Translations under genes and position numbers: made by a program
Shown: positions 47,299 to 59,929 of the stretch, in pieces
Layout of the letters: the number at the start of each line of letters is the position of its first letter
Numbering within the stretch: the first letter of the stretch is position 1
NCBI GenBank assembly: GCA_911728455.2
Contig: OU452233.1
Span: forward strand, 9,033,505 to 9,097,504
DNA from: Marthasterias glacialis
Taxonomy: Eukaryota; Echinodermata; Asteroidea; Forcipulatida; Asteriidae
DNA: 64,000 nucleotides
Direction: 5' to 3'
The notes under the pieces: generated by a model
The model's input: only the letters and a program-made list of their open reading frames with translations
What the model was told of the DNA's origin: nothing
Databases searched by the model: none

Positions 47299-47331
47299 AT
47301 GGCGTGTCGTGGCCGAGCGAATAAGAACTTT
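47299..47331 (+). mobile_element. SINE head fragment at the satellite edge
   Basis: GTCGTGGCCGAGCGAATAAG is the first part of the tRNA-like SINE head, cut after about 30 bases where satellite-like sequence begins. The SINE body is absent. Confidence 0.6.
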
Positions 47332-47740
47332 TCTGTTTGTTAATGGGATTTTTGTAAACAAAGCTGTCTGAGAAACAAAAACAAAATGTCAACAGCAATA
47401 TCATTCTCACAAAATTGATGGATTTGCACCAAGTTTGATACTGTCGGAATGGCCTACTCAAAGGCGCCGATTCATGGTAATTTTAAAAACGCCACACGAG
47501 CGGTAGGAAAGTAGGATTACTACGGCCAAGCAAATAAGCCAACAGGGGCATCATCATCAAACAAATCCCTCTCTATGTTTGACCATAAATCTGCTTTAGA
47601 GTTTTGTAAACAAAGCTGTCTGAGAAAAAAAATTCAACGGCTATGTCACCGTAACAAAAATGATGGAGTTTAACAAGTTTGGTCCTGTTGGAATATAACT
47701 CCGGTTAATAACTCCAAAAATAGGGGAGCAAGAGAGAATT
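47332..47740 (+). repeat. Degenerate satellite monomers at the left edge
   Basis: GTAAACAAAGCTGTCTGAG (twice, 47354 and 47611) aligns with the core-monomer segment GTACACGAAGCTGCAACAT, and ATACTGTCGGAATGG and GTCCTGTTGGAATAT with ACACGGTTGGAAAGC. Strongly diverged, truncated monomer pieces. Confidence 0.65.
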
Positions 47741-47888
47741 TTCTTCTACCTGCAGTTAGCTGCAATAGTCCTGCATCCAAAAAATTTCCCGGCCCTCAAG
47801 GGTGATCTTTTACCTTGAAATGACCACTGAGTTAGGGTGCTCCGAATGCCCTTCAAACGAATGTCTAATGGCAATTTTGTACATGAAG

Positions 47889-48240
47889 CTGTAACAAAGT
47901 GAAAACAAGACTTAGCAACGTCTCTATCTCCCAAAATATTGGCGGATCTTGACAAGTTAGTCTGACACTGTTGGAAAGCTATACTCATATGCTTTCCGAA
48001 AAATAATGCCTGGCTTGGGCTGCGGAATGAGGACACCCCGAGGATGTCCAGTAGATACGGGCCAGCTGTAACAGAGTGAAAACAAGACTTAGCAACGTCT
48101 CTATCTCCCAAAATATTGGCGGATCTTGACAAGTTAGTCTGACACTGTTGGAAAGCTATACTCATATGCTTTCCGAAAATGCCTGGCTTGGGCTGCGGAA
48201 TGAGGACACCCCGAGGATGTCCAGTAGATACGGGCATGCT
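47889..48240 (+). repeat. Local tandem duplication of about 175 bp in an edge monomer
   Basis: The block from GCTGTAACAAAGTGAAAAC to GTCCAGTAGATACGGG is repeated at once, from about 48,065. The first copy has an extra AAATAATG-like insertion at 47999. The two are otherwise almost identical. Confidence 0.85.
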
Positions 48241-50702
48241 GTGTGTATGTCAACAATAGCCAAGGCCGCTACGTGTTTGCGGACCCAAGCCAGCAAAAAG
48301 AAAACGCTAAAATAAGGAGTCGGCAGCGTCTAGGCCAATAACTCTAGATATAATGAGGCTAAAGAGAAATTTCTTGTACGTGCAGGTAGCTGCCATAGTC
48401 CTGCATCCGAAAATCTGGTTTTCTCGGCCAGCCAGGGCCATCTTCTGCGTTGAAACCACCAGGGAGCGGGGCTGCTCCGAATAATGCGCTTCAAACGCCT
48501 GTCTAAAAGAACTTTTGTACACGAAGCTGTAACAGAGTGAAAACAAGACTTAGCAACGGCTCTATCTCCCAAAGTATTGGCGGGAAACTGAAGGTCTGAC
48601 ACTGATGGAAAGCCCTGCTCATGGGCTTTCCGAAAATGCCGGTCTTGGGGCTGCGTGATAAACAGGGAGGATGCCAGGGACCGCGGAGTGAGGACACCCC
48701 GAGGATATCCAGTGCATACGGCGATGCTGTATGTACATCAACAATAGCCAAGGCTGCTACATGTGTGCTGGACAGAAGCCAGCAAAAAACGCCGAAAAAA
48801 GAAGTCGGCAGCGCCACGGCCAATAACTCCAGAAATAATGGGGCTAGAGAGAAATTTCTTGTACCTGTAGGTATTTGCCATAGTCCTGCATCACGAAATC
48901 TGGTTTTCCCGGCCAGCCAGAGCCATCTTCCGCCTTGAAACCACCAGGGCGCAGGGATGCTCCGAATGCGCTTCAAACGCCTGTCTAATGGCACTTTTGT
49001 ACACGAAGCTGTAACAGAGTGAAAACAAGACTTAGCAACGGCTCTATCTCCCAAAGTATTGGCGGGAAACTGACAAGTCTGACACTGATGGAAAGCCCTG
49101 CTCATGGGCTTTCCGAAAATTTCTGGGCTTGGGGCTGCGTGATAAACAGGGGGATGCCAGGGACCGCGGAGTAAGGACACCCCGTGGATGTCCAGTGCAT
49201 ACGGCCATGCTGTGTGTACGTCAACAATAGCCAAGGCTTCTACATGTGTGCTGAACCGAAGCCAGCAAAAAAAAAAAAACGCCGAAAAAAGAAGCCGGCA
49301 GCGCCCCGACCAATAACTCCAGAAATAATGAGGCTAGAGAGAAATTTCTTGTACCGAGGGGTAGCTGCCAAAGACCTGCATCCGAAAATCTGGTTTTCCC
49401 GGCCAGCCAGGGCCATCTTCCGCCTTGAAACAACCAGGGAGCGGGACTGCTCCAAATGCGTTTCAAACGCCTGTCTAATGGCACTTTTGCACACGAAGCT
49501 GTAACAGAGTGAAAAAAAGGCTCAGCAACGGCTCTATCTCCCAAAGGATTGGCGGGAAACTGACAAGTCTGACACGGTTGGAAAGCCCTGCTCATGGGCT
49601 TTCCGAAAATGCCGGTCTTAGGGATGCCGCATAAACAGGAAGGATGCCAGAGACCACGGAGTGAGGACACCCCGAGGATGTCCAGTTCATACGGCCATGC
49701 TGTGTGTACGTCAACAATAGCCAAGGAAGCTCCGTGTGTGCTGGACCGAAGCCAGCAAAACAAAACAAAAAAACGCCGAAAAAAGAAGTCGGCAGCGCCA
49801 TGGCAAATAACTCCAGAAATAAAGGGGCTAGAGAGAAATGTCTTGTACCTGCAGGTAGCTGCCATAGTCTTGCATCCAAAAATCTGGTTTTCCCGGCCAG
49901 CCAGGGCCATCTTCCGCCTTGAAATCAGCAGGGAGCGGGGCTGCTCCGAATGCGCTTCAAACGCCTGTCTTATGGCACTTTTGTACACAAAGCTGCAACA
50001 TAGAGAAAACAAAACTTACCAACAGCTCTATCTCCCAAAGTATTGGCGGGAAACTGACAAGTCTGACACGGTTGGAAAGCCCTGTTCATGGGCTTTCCGA
50101 AAATGCCGGTCTTGGGGCTGGCGGACAAATAGGTAAGGATGCCAGGAACCGTGGAGTGAGGACACCCCGAGAATGTCCAGTTCACACGGCCATGCTGTGT
50201 GTACGTCAACAATAGCAAAGGCCGCTATGAGTGTGCTGGACCGAAGCCAGCTAAAAAAACGCCGAAAAAAGAAGTCGGCAGCGCCAAGACCAATAACTCC
50301 AGAAATAATGGGGCTAGAGAGAAATTTCTCGTACCTGCAGTTAGCTGCCATAGTCTTGCATCAAAAAATCTGGTTTTCTCGGCCAGCCAGGGCCATCTTC
50401 CGCCTTGAAATCAGCAGGGAGCGGGGCTGCTCCGAATGCGCTTCAAACGCCTGTCTTAAGGCACTTTTGTACACGAAGCTGCAACATAGACAAAACAAGA
50501 CTTACCAACGGCTCTATCTCCCAAAGTATTGGCGGGAAACTGACAAGTCTGACACGGTTGGAAAGCCCTGTTCATGGGCTTTCCGAAAATGCCGGTCTTG
50601 GGGCTGCCGGACAAATAGTGAGGATGCCAGGGACCGTGGAGTGAGGACACCCCGAGGATGTCCAGTTCATACGGCCATGCTGTGTGTACGTCAACAATAG
50701 CC

Positions 50703-52645
50703 AAGGCAGCTATGTGTGTGCTGGACCGAAGCCAGCTAAAAAAAACGCCGAAAAAAGAAGTCGGCAGCGTCTAGGCCAATAACTCCAGAAATAATGGGGC
50801 TAGAGAGAAATTTCTTGTATCTGCAGTTAGCTGCCATAGTCCTACATCCGAAAATCTGTTTTTCCTGGCCAGCCAGGGCCATCTTCCGCCTTGAAATCAG
50901 CAGGGAGCGGGGCTGCTCCGAATGCGCTTCAAACGCCTGTCTTAAGGCACTTTTGTACACGAAGCTGCAACATAGAAAAACAAGACTTACCAACGGCTCT
51001 ATCTCCCAAAGTATTGGCGGGAAACTGACAAGTCTGACACGGTTGGAAAGCACTGATCATGGGCTTTTCGAAAATGCTGGTCTTGGGGCTGCCGGATAAA
51101 CAGGGAGGATGCCAGGGACCGCGGAGTGAGGACACCCCGAGGATGTTCAGTTCATTCGGCAATGCTGTGTGTATGTCAACAAGAGCAAAGGCCGCTATGA
51201 GTGTGCTGGACCGAAGCCAGCTAAAAAAAACGCCGAAAAAAGAAGTCGGCAGCGCCAAGACCAATAACTCCAGAAATAATGGGGCTAGAGAGAAATTTCT
51301 CGTACCTGCAGTTAGCTGCCATAGTCCTGCATCCAAAAATCTGGTTTTCCCGGCCAGCCAGGGCCATCTTCCGCCTTGAAATCAGCAGGGAGCGGGGCTG
51401 CTCCGAATGCGCTTCAAACGCCTGTCTTATGGCACTTTTGTACACAAAGCTGCAACATAGAGAAAACAAGACTTACCAACGGCTCTATCTCCCAAAGTAT
51501 TGGCGGGAAAATGACAAGTTTGACACGGTTGGAAAGCCCTGTTCATGGGCTTTCCGAAAATGCCGGTCTTGGGGCTGCCGGACAAATAGGGAGGATGCCA
51601 GGGACCGTGGAGTGAGGACACCCCGAGGATGTCCAGTTCATACGGCCATGCTGTGTGTACGTCAACAATAGCCAAGGCAGCTATGTGTGTGCTGGAACGA
51701 AGCCAGCAAAAAAAAACGCCGAAAAAAGAAGTCGGCAGCGTCTAGGCCAATTACTCCAGAAATAATGGGGCTAGAGAGAAATTTCTTGTACTTGCAGTTA
51801 GCTGCCATAGTCCTACATCCGAAAATCTGGTTTTCCCGGCCAGCCAGGGCCATCTTCCGCCTTGAAATCAGCAGGGAGCGGGGCTGCATCGAATGCGCTT
51901 CAAACGCCTGTCTTATCGCACTTTTGTACACGAAGCTGCAACATAGAGAAAACAAGACTTACCAACGGCTCTATCTCCCAAAGTATTGGCGGGAAACTGA
52001 CAAGTCTGACACGGTTGGAAAGCACTGATCATGGGCTTTTCGAAAATGCCGGTCTTGGGGCTGCCGGATAAACAGGGAGGATGCCAGGGACCGCGGAGTG
52101 AGGACACCCCGAGGATGTCCAGTTCATTTGGCAATGCTGTGTGTACGTCAACAATAGCAAAGGCCGCTATGAGTGTGCTGGACCGAAGCCAGCTAAAAAA
52201 AACGCCGAAAAAAGAAGTCGGCAGCGCCAAGACCAATAACTCCAGAAATAATGGGGCTAGAGAAAAATTTCTCGTACCTGCAGTTAGCTGCCATAGTCTT
52301 GCATCCAAAAATCTGGTTTTCCCGGCCAGCCAGGGCCATCTTCCGCCTTGAAATCACCAGGGAGCGGGGCTGCTCCGAATGCGCTTCAAACGCCTGTCTT
52401 ATTGCACTTTTGTACACGAAGCTGCAACATAGAGAAAACAAGACTTACCAACGGCTCTATCTCCCAAAGTATTGGCGGGAAACTGACAAGTCTGACACGG
52501 TTGGAAAGCCATGTTCATGGGCTTTCCGAAAATGCCGGTCTTGGGGCTGCCGGAAAAATAGGGAGGATGCCAGGGACCGTGGAGTGAGGACACCCCGAGG
52601 ATGTCCAGTTCATACGGCCATGCTGTGTGTACGTCAACAATAGCA
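50703..52645 (+). repeat. Four-monomer higher-order repeat, copy A
   Basis: This 1,943-base block is followed directly by a nearly identical block. It holds four monomers with the type order TCTAGGCC, CAAGACC, TCTAGGCC, CAAGACC. One difference seen: CTTCCGCC here is CTTACGCC in copy B. Confidence 0.9.
52422..52448 (-). other. Splice-signal-like pair within a satellite monomer (example)
   Basis: On the minus strand this 27-base piece begins GTAAGTCTTG and ends TCTCTATGTTGCAG: a full donor consensus and a pyrimidine tract with CAG acceptor. The same piece occurs in most monomers from about 50.0 kb on. Left-edge monomers and those near 56.31, 59.41 and 63.48 kb read GCTAAGTC at the donor instead. 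Confidence 0.6.
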
Positions 52646-54588
52646 AAGGCAGCTATGTGTGTGCTGGACCGAAGCCAGCTAAAAAAAACGCCGAAAAAAG
52701 AAGTCGGCAGCGTCTAGGCCAATAACTCCAGAAATAATGGGGCTAGAGAGAAATTTCTTGTATCTGCAGTTAGCTGCCATAGTCCTACATCCGAAAATCT
52801 GTTTTTCCTGGCCAGCCAGGGCCATCTTACGCCTTGAAATCAGCAGGGAGCGGGGCTGCTCCGAATGCGCTTCAAACGCCTGTCTTAAGGCACTTTTGTA
52901 CACGAAGCTGCAACATAGAAAAACAAGACTTACCAACGGCTCTATCTCCCAAAGTATTGGCGGGAAACTGACAAGTCTGACACGGTTGGAAAGCACTGAT
53001 CATGGGCTTTTCGAAAATGCTGGTCTTGGGGCTGCCGGATAAACAGGGAGGATGCCAGGGACCGCGGAGTGAGGACACCCCGAGGATGTTCAGTTCATTC
53101 GGCAATGCTGTGTGTATGTCAACAAGAGCAAAGGCCGCTATGAGTGTGCTGGACCGAAGCCAGCTAAAAAAAACGCCGAAAAAAGAAGTCGGCAGCGCCA
53201 AGACCAATAACTCCAGAAATAATGGGGCTAGAGAGAAATTTCTCGTACCTGCAGTTAGCTGCCATAGTCCTGCATCCAAAAATCTGGTTTTCCCGGCCAG
53301 CCAGGGCCATCTTCCGCCTTGAAATCAGCAGGGAGCGGGGCTGCTCCGAATGCGCTTCAAACGCCTGTCTTATGGCACTTTTGTACACAAAGCTGCAACA
53401 TAGAGAAAACAAGACTTACCAACGGCTCTATCTCCCAAAGTATTGGCGGGAAAATGACAAGTTTGACACGGTTGGAAAGCCCTGTTCATGGGCTTTCCGA
53501 AAATGCCGGTCTTGGGGCTGCCGGACAAATAGGGAGGATGCCAGGGACCGTGGAGTGAGGACACCCCGAGGATGTCCAGTTCATACGGCCATGCTGTGTG
53601 TACGTCAACAATAGCCAAGGCAGCTATGTGTGTGCTGGAACGAAGCCAGCAAAAAAAAACGCCGAAAAAAGAAGTCGGCAGCGTCTAGGCCAATTACTCC
53701 AGAAATAATGGGGCTAGAGAGAAATTTCTTGTACTTGCAGTTAGCTGCCATAGTCCTACATCCGAAAATCTGGTTTTCCCGGCCAGCCAGGGCCATCTTC
53801 CGCCTTGAAATCAGCAGGGAGCGGGGCTGCATCGAATGCGCTTCAAACGCCTGTCTTATCGCACTTTTGTACACGAAGCTGCAACATAGAGAAAACAAGA
53901 CTTACCAACGGCTCTATCTCCCAAAGTATTGGCGGGAAACTGACAAGTCTGACACGGTTGGAAAGCACTGATCATGGGCTTTTCGAAAATGCCGGTCTTG
54001 GGGCTGCCGGATAAACAGGGAGGATGCCAGGGACCGCGGAGTGAGGACACCCCGAGGATGTCCAGTTCATTTGGCAATGCTGTGTGTACGTCAACAATAG
54101 CAAAGGCCGCTATGAGTGTGCTGGACCGAAGCCAGCTAAAAAAAACGCCGAAAAAAGAAGTCGGCAGCGCCAAGACCAATAACTCCAGAAATAATGGGGC
54201 TAGAGAAAAATTTCTCGTACCTGCAGTTAGCTGCCATAGTCTTGCATCCAAAAATCTGGTTTTCCCGGCCAGCCAGGGCCATCTTCCGCCTTGAAATCAC
54301 CAGGGAGCGGGGCTGCTCCGAATGCGCTTCAAACGCCTGTCTTATTGCACTTTTGTACACGAAGCTGCAACATAGAGAAAACAAGACTTACCAACGGCTC
54401 TATCTCCCAAAGTATTGGCGGGAAACTGACAAGTCTGACACGGTTGGAAAGCCATGTTCATGGGCTTTCCGAAAATGCCGGTCTTGGGGCTGCCGGAAAA
54501 ATAGGGAGGATGCCAGGGACCGTGGAGTGAGGACACCCCGAGGATGTCCAGTTCATACGGCCATGCTGTGTGTACGTCAACAATAGCA
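52646..54588 (+). repeat. Four-monomer higher-order repeat, copy B
   Basis: Near-identical to copy A at an offset of 1,943 bases (four times about 486). Identity stops near 54,595, where GCAGCTATGTGTG is replaced by GCAGCTATGAGTG. Confidence 0.9.
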
Positions 54589-56577
54589 AAGGCAGCTATG
54601 AGTGTGCTGGACCGAAGCCAGCTAAAAAAACGCCAAAAAAAGAAGTCGGCAGCGCCAAGACCAATAACTCCAGAAATAATGGGGCTAGAGGGAAATTTCT
54701 CGTACCTGCAGTTAGCTGCCATAGTCCTGCATCCGAAAATCTGGTTTTCCCGGCCAGCCAGGGCCATCTTCCGCCTTGAAATCACCAGGGAGCGGGGCTG
54801 CTCCGAATGCGCTTCAAACACCTGTCTTAAGGCACTTTTGTACACGAAGCTGCAACACAGAGAAAACAAGACTTACCAACGGCTTTATCTTCCAAAGTAT
54901 TGGCGGGAAACTGACAAGTCTGACACGGTTGGAAAGCCCTGTTCATGGGCTTTCCGCAAATGCTGGTCTTGGGGCTGCCGGACAAATAGGGAGGATGCCA
55001 GGGACCGTGGAGTGAGGACACCCCGAGGATGTCCAGTTCATACGGCCATGCTGTGTGTACGTCAACAATAGCAAAGGCAGCTATGAGTGTGCTGGACCGA
55101 AGCCAGCTACAAAAACCGCCGAAAAAAGAAGTCGGCAGCGTCTAGGCCAATAACTCCAGAAATAATGGGGCTACAGAGAAATTTTTTTGTACCTGCAGTT
55201 AGCTGCCATAGTCCTGCATCCGGAAATCTGGTTTTCTCGGCCAGCCAGGGCCATCTTCCGCCTTGAAATCAGCAGGGAGCGGGGCTGCTCCGAATGCGCT
55301 TCAAACGCCTGTCTAATGGCACTTTTGTACACGAAGCTGCAACATAGAGAAAACAAGACTTACCAACGGCTCTATCTCCCAAAGTATTGGCGGGAAACTG
55401 ACAAGTCTGACACGGTTGGAAAGCACTGATCATGGGCTTTTCGAAAATGCCGGTCTTGGGGCTGCCGGATAAACAGGGAGGATGCCAGGGACCGCGGAGT
55501 GAGGACACCCCGAGGATGTTCAGTTCATACGGCAATGCTGTGTGTACGTCATCAATAGCCAAGGCTGCTATGTGTGTGCTGGACCGAAGCCAGCTAAAAA
55601 AACGCCGAAAAAAGAAGTCGGCAGCGCCATGGCCATTAACTCCAGAAATAATGGGGCTACAGAGAAATTTTTTTGTACCTGCAGTTAGCTGCCATAGTCC
55701 TGCATCCGGAAATCTGGTTTTCTTGGCCAGCCAGGGCCATCTTCCGCCCTGAAATCACCAGGGAGCGGGGCTGCTCCGAATGCGCTTCAAACGCCTGTCT
55801 AATGGCACTTTTGTACACGAAGCTGCAACATAGAGAAAACAAGACTTACCAACGGCTCTATCTCCCAAAGTATTGGCGGGAAACTGACAAGTCTGACACG
55901 GTTGGAAAGCACTGATCATGGGCTTTTCGAAAATGCCGGTCTTGGGGCTGCCGGATAAACAAAGAGGATGCCAGGGACCGCGGAGTGAGGACACCCCGAG
56001 GATGTTCAGTTCATACGGCAATGCTGTGTGTACGTCATCATTAGCCAAGGCCGCTATGTGTGTGCTGGACCGAAGCCAGCTAAAAAAACGCCGAAAAAAG
56101 AAGTCGGCAGCGCCATGGCCATTAACTCCAGAAATAATGGGGCTAGAGAGAAATTTCTTGTACCTGTAGTTAGCTGCCATAGTCCTGCATCCGAAAATCT
56201 GGTTTTCCCGGCCAGACAGGGCCATCTTCCGCCTTGAAATCAGAAGGGAGCGGGGCTGCTCCGAATGCGCTTCAAACGCCTGTCTAATGACACTTTTGTA
56301 CACGAAGCTGCAACATAGAGCAAACAAGACTTAGCAACGGCTTTATCTCCCAAAGTATTGGCGGGAAACTGACAAATCTGACACGGTTGGAAAGCCCTAT
56401 TCATGGGCTTTCCGAAAATGCCTGTCTTGGGGCTGCCGGATAAACAGGAAGGATGCCAGGGACCGCGGAGTGAGGACACCCCGAGGATGTCCAGTTCATA
56501 CGGCCATGCTGTGTGTACGTCAACATTAGCCAAGGCCGCTATGTGTGCGCAGGACCGAAGCCAGCTAAAAAAAACCG

Positions 56578-56760
56578 CCCTGTTCATGGGCTTTCCGAAA
56601 ATGCCGGTTTTGGGGCTGCTGGATAAACAGGGAGGATGCCAGGGACCGTGGAGTGAGGACACCCCAAGGATGTCCAGTTTATACGGCCATGCTGTGTGTA
56701 CGTCAACAAAAGCAAAGGCCGCTATGAGTGTGCTGGACCGAAGCCAGCTAAAAAAAACGC
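56578..56760 (+). repeat. Deleted satellite monomer (183 bp), copy 1
   Basis: At AAAACCGCCCTGTTCATGGG the monomer jumps from the A tract straight to the hairpin block, losing about 303 bases. The rest of the unit is normal. Confidence 0.9.
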
Positions 56761-58349
56761 CGAAAAAAGAAGTCGGCAGCGCCAAGACCAATAACTCCAG
56801 AAATAATGGGGCTAGAGAGAAATTTCTCGTATTTGCAGTTAGCTGCCATAGTCCTGCATCCGAAAATCTGGTTTTCCCGGCCAGCCAGGGCCATCTTCCG
56901 CCTTGAAATCAGCAGGGAGTGGGGCTGCTCCGAATGCGCTTCAAACGCCTGTCTAATGGCACTTTTGTACACGAAGCTGCAACATAGAGAAAACAAGACT
57001 TACCAACGGCTCTATCTCCCAAAGTATTGGCGGGAAACTGACAAGTCTGACACGGTCGGAAAGCCCTGATCATGGGCTTTCCGAAAATGCCGGTCTCGGG
57101 GCTGCCAGATAAACAGGGAGGATGCCAGGGACCGCAGAGTGAGGACACCCCGAGGATGTCCAGTTCATACGGCCATGGTGTGTGTACGTCAACAATAGCA
57201 AAGGCCGCTATGAGTGTGCTGGACCGAAGCCAGCTAAAAAAAACGCCGAAAAAAGAAGTCGGCAGCGCCAAGACCAATAACTCCAGAAATAATGGGGTTA
57301 GAGAAAAATTTCTCGTACCTGCAGTTAGCTGCCATAGTCTTGCATCCAAAAATCTGGTTTTCCCGGCCAGCCAGGGCCATCTTCCGCCTTGAAATCAGCA
57401 GGGAGCGGGGCTGCTCCGAATGCGCTTTAAACGCCTGTCTTATGGCACTTTTGTACACGAAGCTGCAACATAGAGAAAACAAGACTTACCAACGGCTCTA
57501 TCTCCCAAAGTATTGGCGGGAAACTGACAAGTCTGACACGGTTGGAAAGCCCCGTTCATGGGCTTTCCGAAAATGCCGGTCTTGGGGCTGCCGGACAAAT
57601 AGGGAGGATGCCAGGGACCGTGGAGTGAGGACACCCCGAGGATGTCCAGTTCATACGGCCATGGTGTGTGTACGTCAACAATAGCCAAGGCCGCTAGGTG
57701 TGTGCTGGACCGAAGCCAGCTAAAAAAAACGCCGAAAAAACAAGTCGGCTGCGTCTAAGCCAATAACTCCAGAAATAATGGGGCTAGAGAGATTTTTTTT
57801 GTACTTGCAGTTAGCTGCCATAGTCCTACATCCGAAAATCTGGTTTTCCCGGCCAGCCAGGGCCATCTTCCGCCTTGAAATCACCAGGGAGCGGGGCTGC
57901 TCCGAATGCGCTTCAAACGCCTGTCTTATCGCACTTTTGTACACGAAGCTGCAACATAGAGAAAACAAGACTTACCAACGGCTCTATCTCCCAAAGTATT
58001 GGCGGGAAACTGACAAGTCTGACACGGTTGGAAAGCACTGATCATGGGCTTTTCGAAAATGCCGGTCTTGGGGCTGCCGGATAAACAGGGAGGATGCCAG
58101 GGACCGCGGAGTGAGGACACCCCGAGGATGTCCAGTTCATACGGCAATGCTGTGTGTACGTCAAAAATAGCAAAGGCCGCTATGAGTGTGCTGGACCGAA
58201 GCCAGCTAAAAAAAACGCCGAAAAAAGAAGTCGGCAGCGCCAAGACCAATAACTCCAGAAATAATGGGGTTAGAGAAAAATTTCTCGTACCTGCAGTTAG
58301 CTGCCATAGTCTTGCATCCAAAAATCTGGTTTTCCCGGCCAGCCAGGGC

Positions 58350-59929
58350 CATCTTCCGCCTTGAAATCAGCAGGGAGCGGGGCTGCTCCGAATGCGCTTC
58401 AAACGCCTGTCTTATGGCACTTTTGTACACGAAGCTGCAACATAGAGAAAACAAGACTTACCAACGGCTCTATCTCCCAAAGTATTGGCGGGAAACTGAC
58501 AAGTCTGACACGGTTGGAAAGCCCCGTTCATGGGCTTTCCGAAAATGCCGGTCTTGGGGCTGCCGGACAAATAGGGAGGATGCCAGGGACCGTGGAGTGA
58601 GGACACCCCGAGGATGTCCAGTTCATACGGCCATGCTGTGTGTACGTCAACAATAGCCAAAGCAGCTATGTGTGAGCTGGACCGAAGCCAGCTAAAAAAA
58701 ACGCCGAAAAAAGAAGTCGGCAGCGTCTAGGCCAATAACTCCAGAAATAATGGGGCTAGAGAGAAATTTCTTGTACCTGCAGTTAGCTTCCATAGTCCTA
58801 CATCCGAAAATCTGGTTTTCCCGGCCAGCCAGGGCCATCTTCCGCCTTGAAATCAGCAGGGAGCGGGGCTGCTCCGAATGCGCTTCAAACGCCTGTCTTA
58901 TTGCACTTTTGTACACGAAGCTGCAACATAGAGAAAACAAGACTTACCAACGGCTCTATCTCCCAAAGTATTGGCGGGAAACTGACAAGTCTGACACGGT
59001 TGGAAAGCACTGATCATGGGCTTTTCGAAAATGCCGGTCTTGGGGCTGCCGGATAAACAGGGAGGATGCCAGGGACCGCGGAGTGAGGACACCCCGAGGA
59101 TGTCCAGTTCATACGGCAATGCTGTGTGTACGTCAACAATAGCAAAGGCCGCTATGAGTGTGCTGGACCGAAGCCAGCTAAAAAAAACGCCGAAAAAAGA
59201 AGTCGGCAGCGCCAAGACCAATAACTCCAGAAATAATGGGGTTAGAGAAAAATTTCTCGTACCTGCAGTTAGCTGCCATAGTCTTGCATCCAAAAATCTG
59301 GTTTTCCCGGCCAGCCAGGGCCATCTTCCGCCTTGAAATCAGCAGGGAGCGGGGCTGCTCCGAATGCGCTTCAAACGCCTGTCTAATGACACTTTTGTAC
59401 ACGAAGCTGCAACATAGAGCAAACAAGACTTAGCAACGGCTTTATCTCCCAAAGTATTGGCGGGAAACTGACAAATCTGACACGGTTGGAAAGCCCTGTT
59501 CATGGGCTTTCCGAAAATGCCGGTCTTGGGGCTGCCGGATAAACAAGGAGGATGCCAGGTACCGCGGAGTGAGGACACCCCGAAGATGTCCAGTTCATAC
59601 GGCCATGCTGTGTGTACGTCAACAATAGCCAAGGCCGCTATGTGTGCGCAGGACCGAAGCCAGCTAAAAAAAACCGCCCTGTTCATGGGCTTTCCGAAAA
59701 TGCCGGTTTTGGGGCTGCTGGATAAACAGGGAGGATGCCAGGGACCGTGGAGTGAGGACACCCCAAGGATGTCCAGTTTATACGGCCATGCTGTGTGTAC
59801 GTCAACAAAAGCAAAGGCCGCTATGAGTGTGCTGGACCGAAGCCAGCTAAAAAAAACGCCGAAAAAAGAAGTCGGCAGCGCCAAGACCAATAACTCCAGA
59901 AATAATGTCGCTAGAGAGAAATTTCTCGT
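58350..59929 (+). repeat. Long-range duplicated satellite segment, copy A
   Basis: As far as I compared it, this segment is the same as 62,421-64,000 at an offset of 4,071 bases, including rare variants such as GAGAGCGTGTGTGAGCTGG-type changes and the deleted monomer. Its left limit is near 58,350. Confidence 0.85.
59677..59859 (+). repeat. Deleted satellite monomer (183 bp), copy 2
   Basis: Same junction and same flanking variants as copy 1, at an offset of 3,099 bases (six monomers plus 183). Confidence 0.9.
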
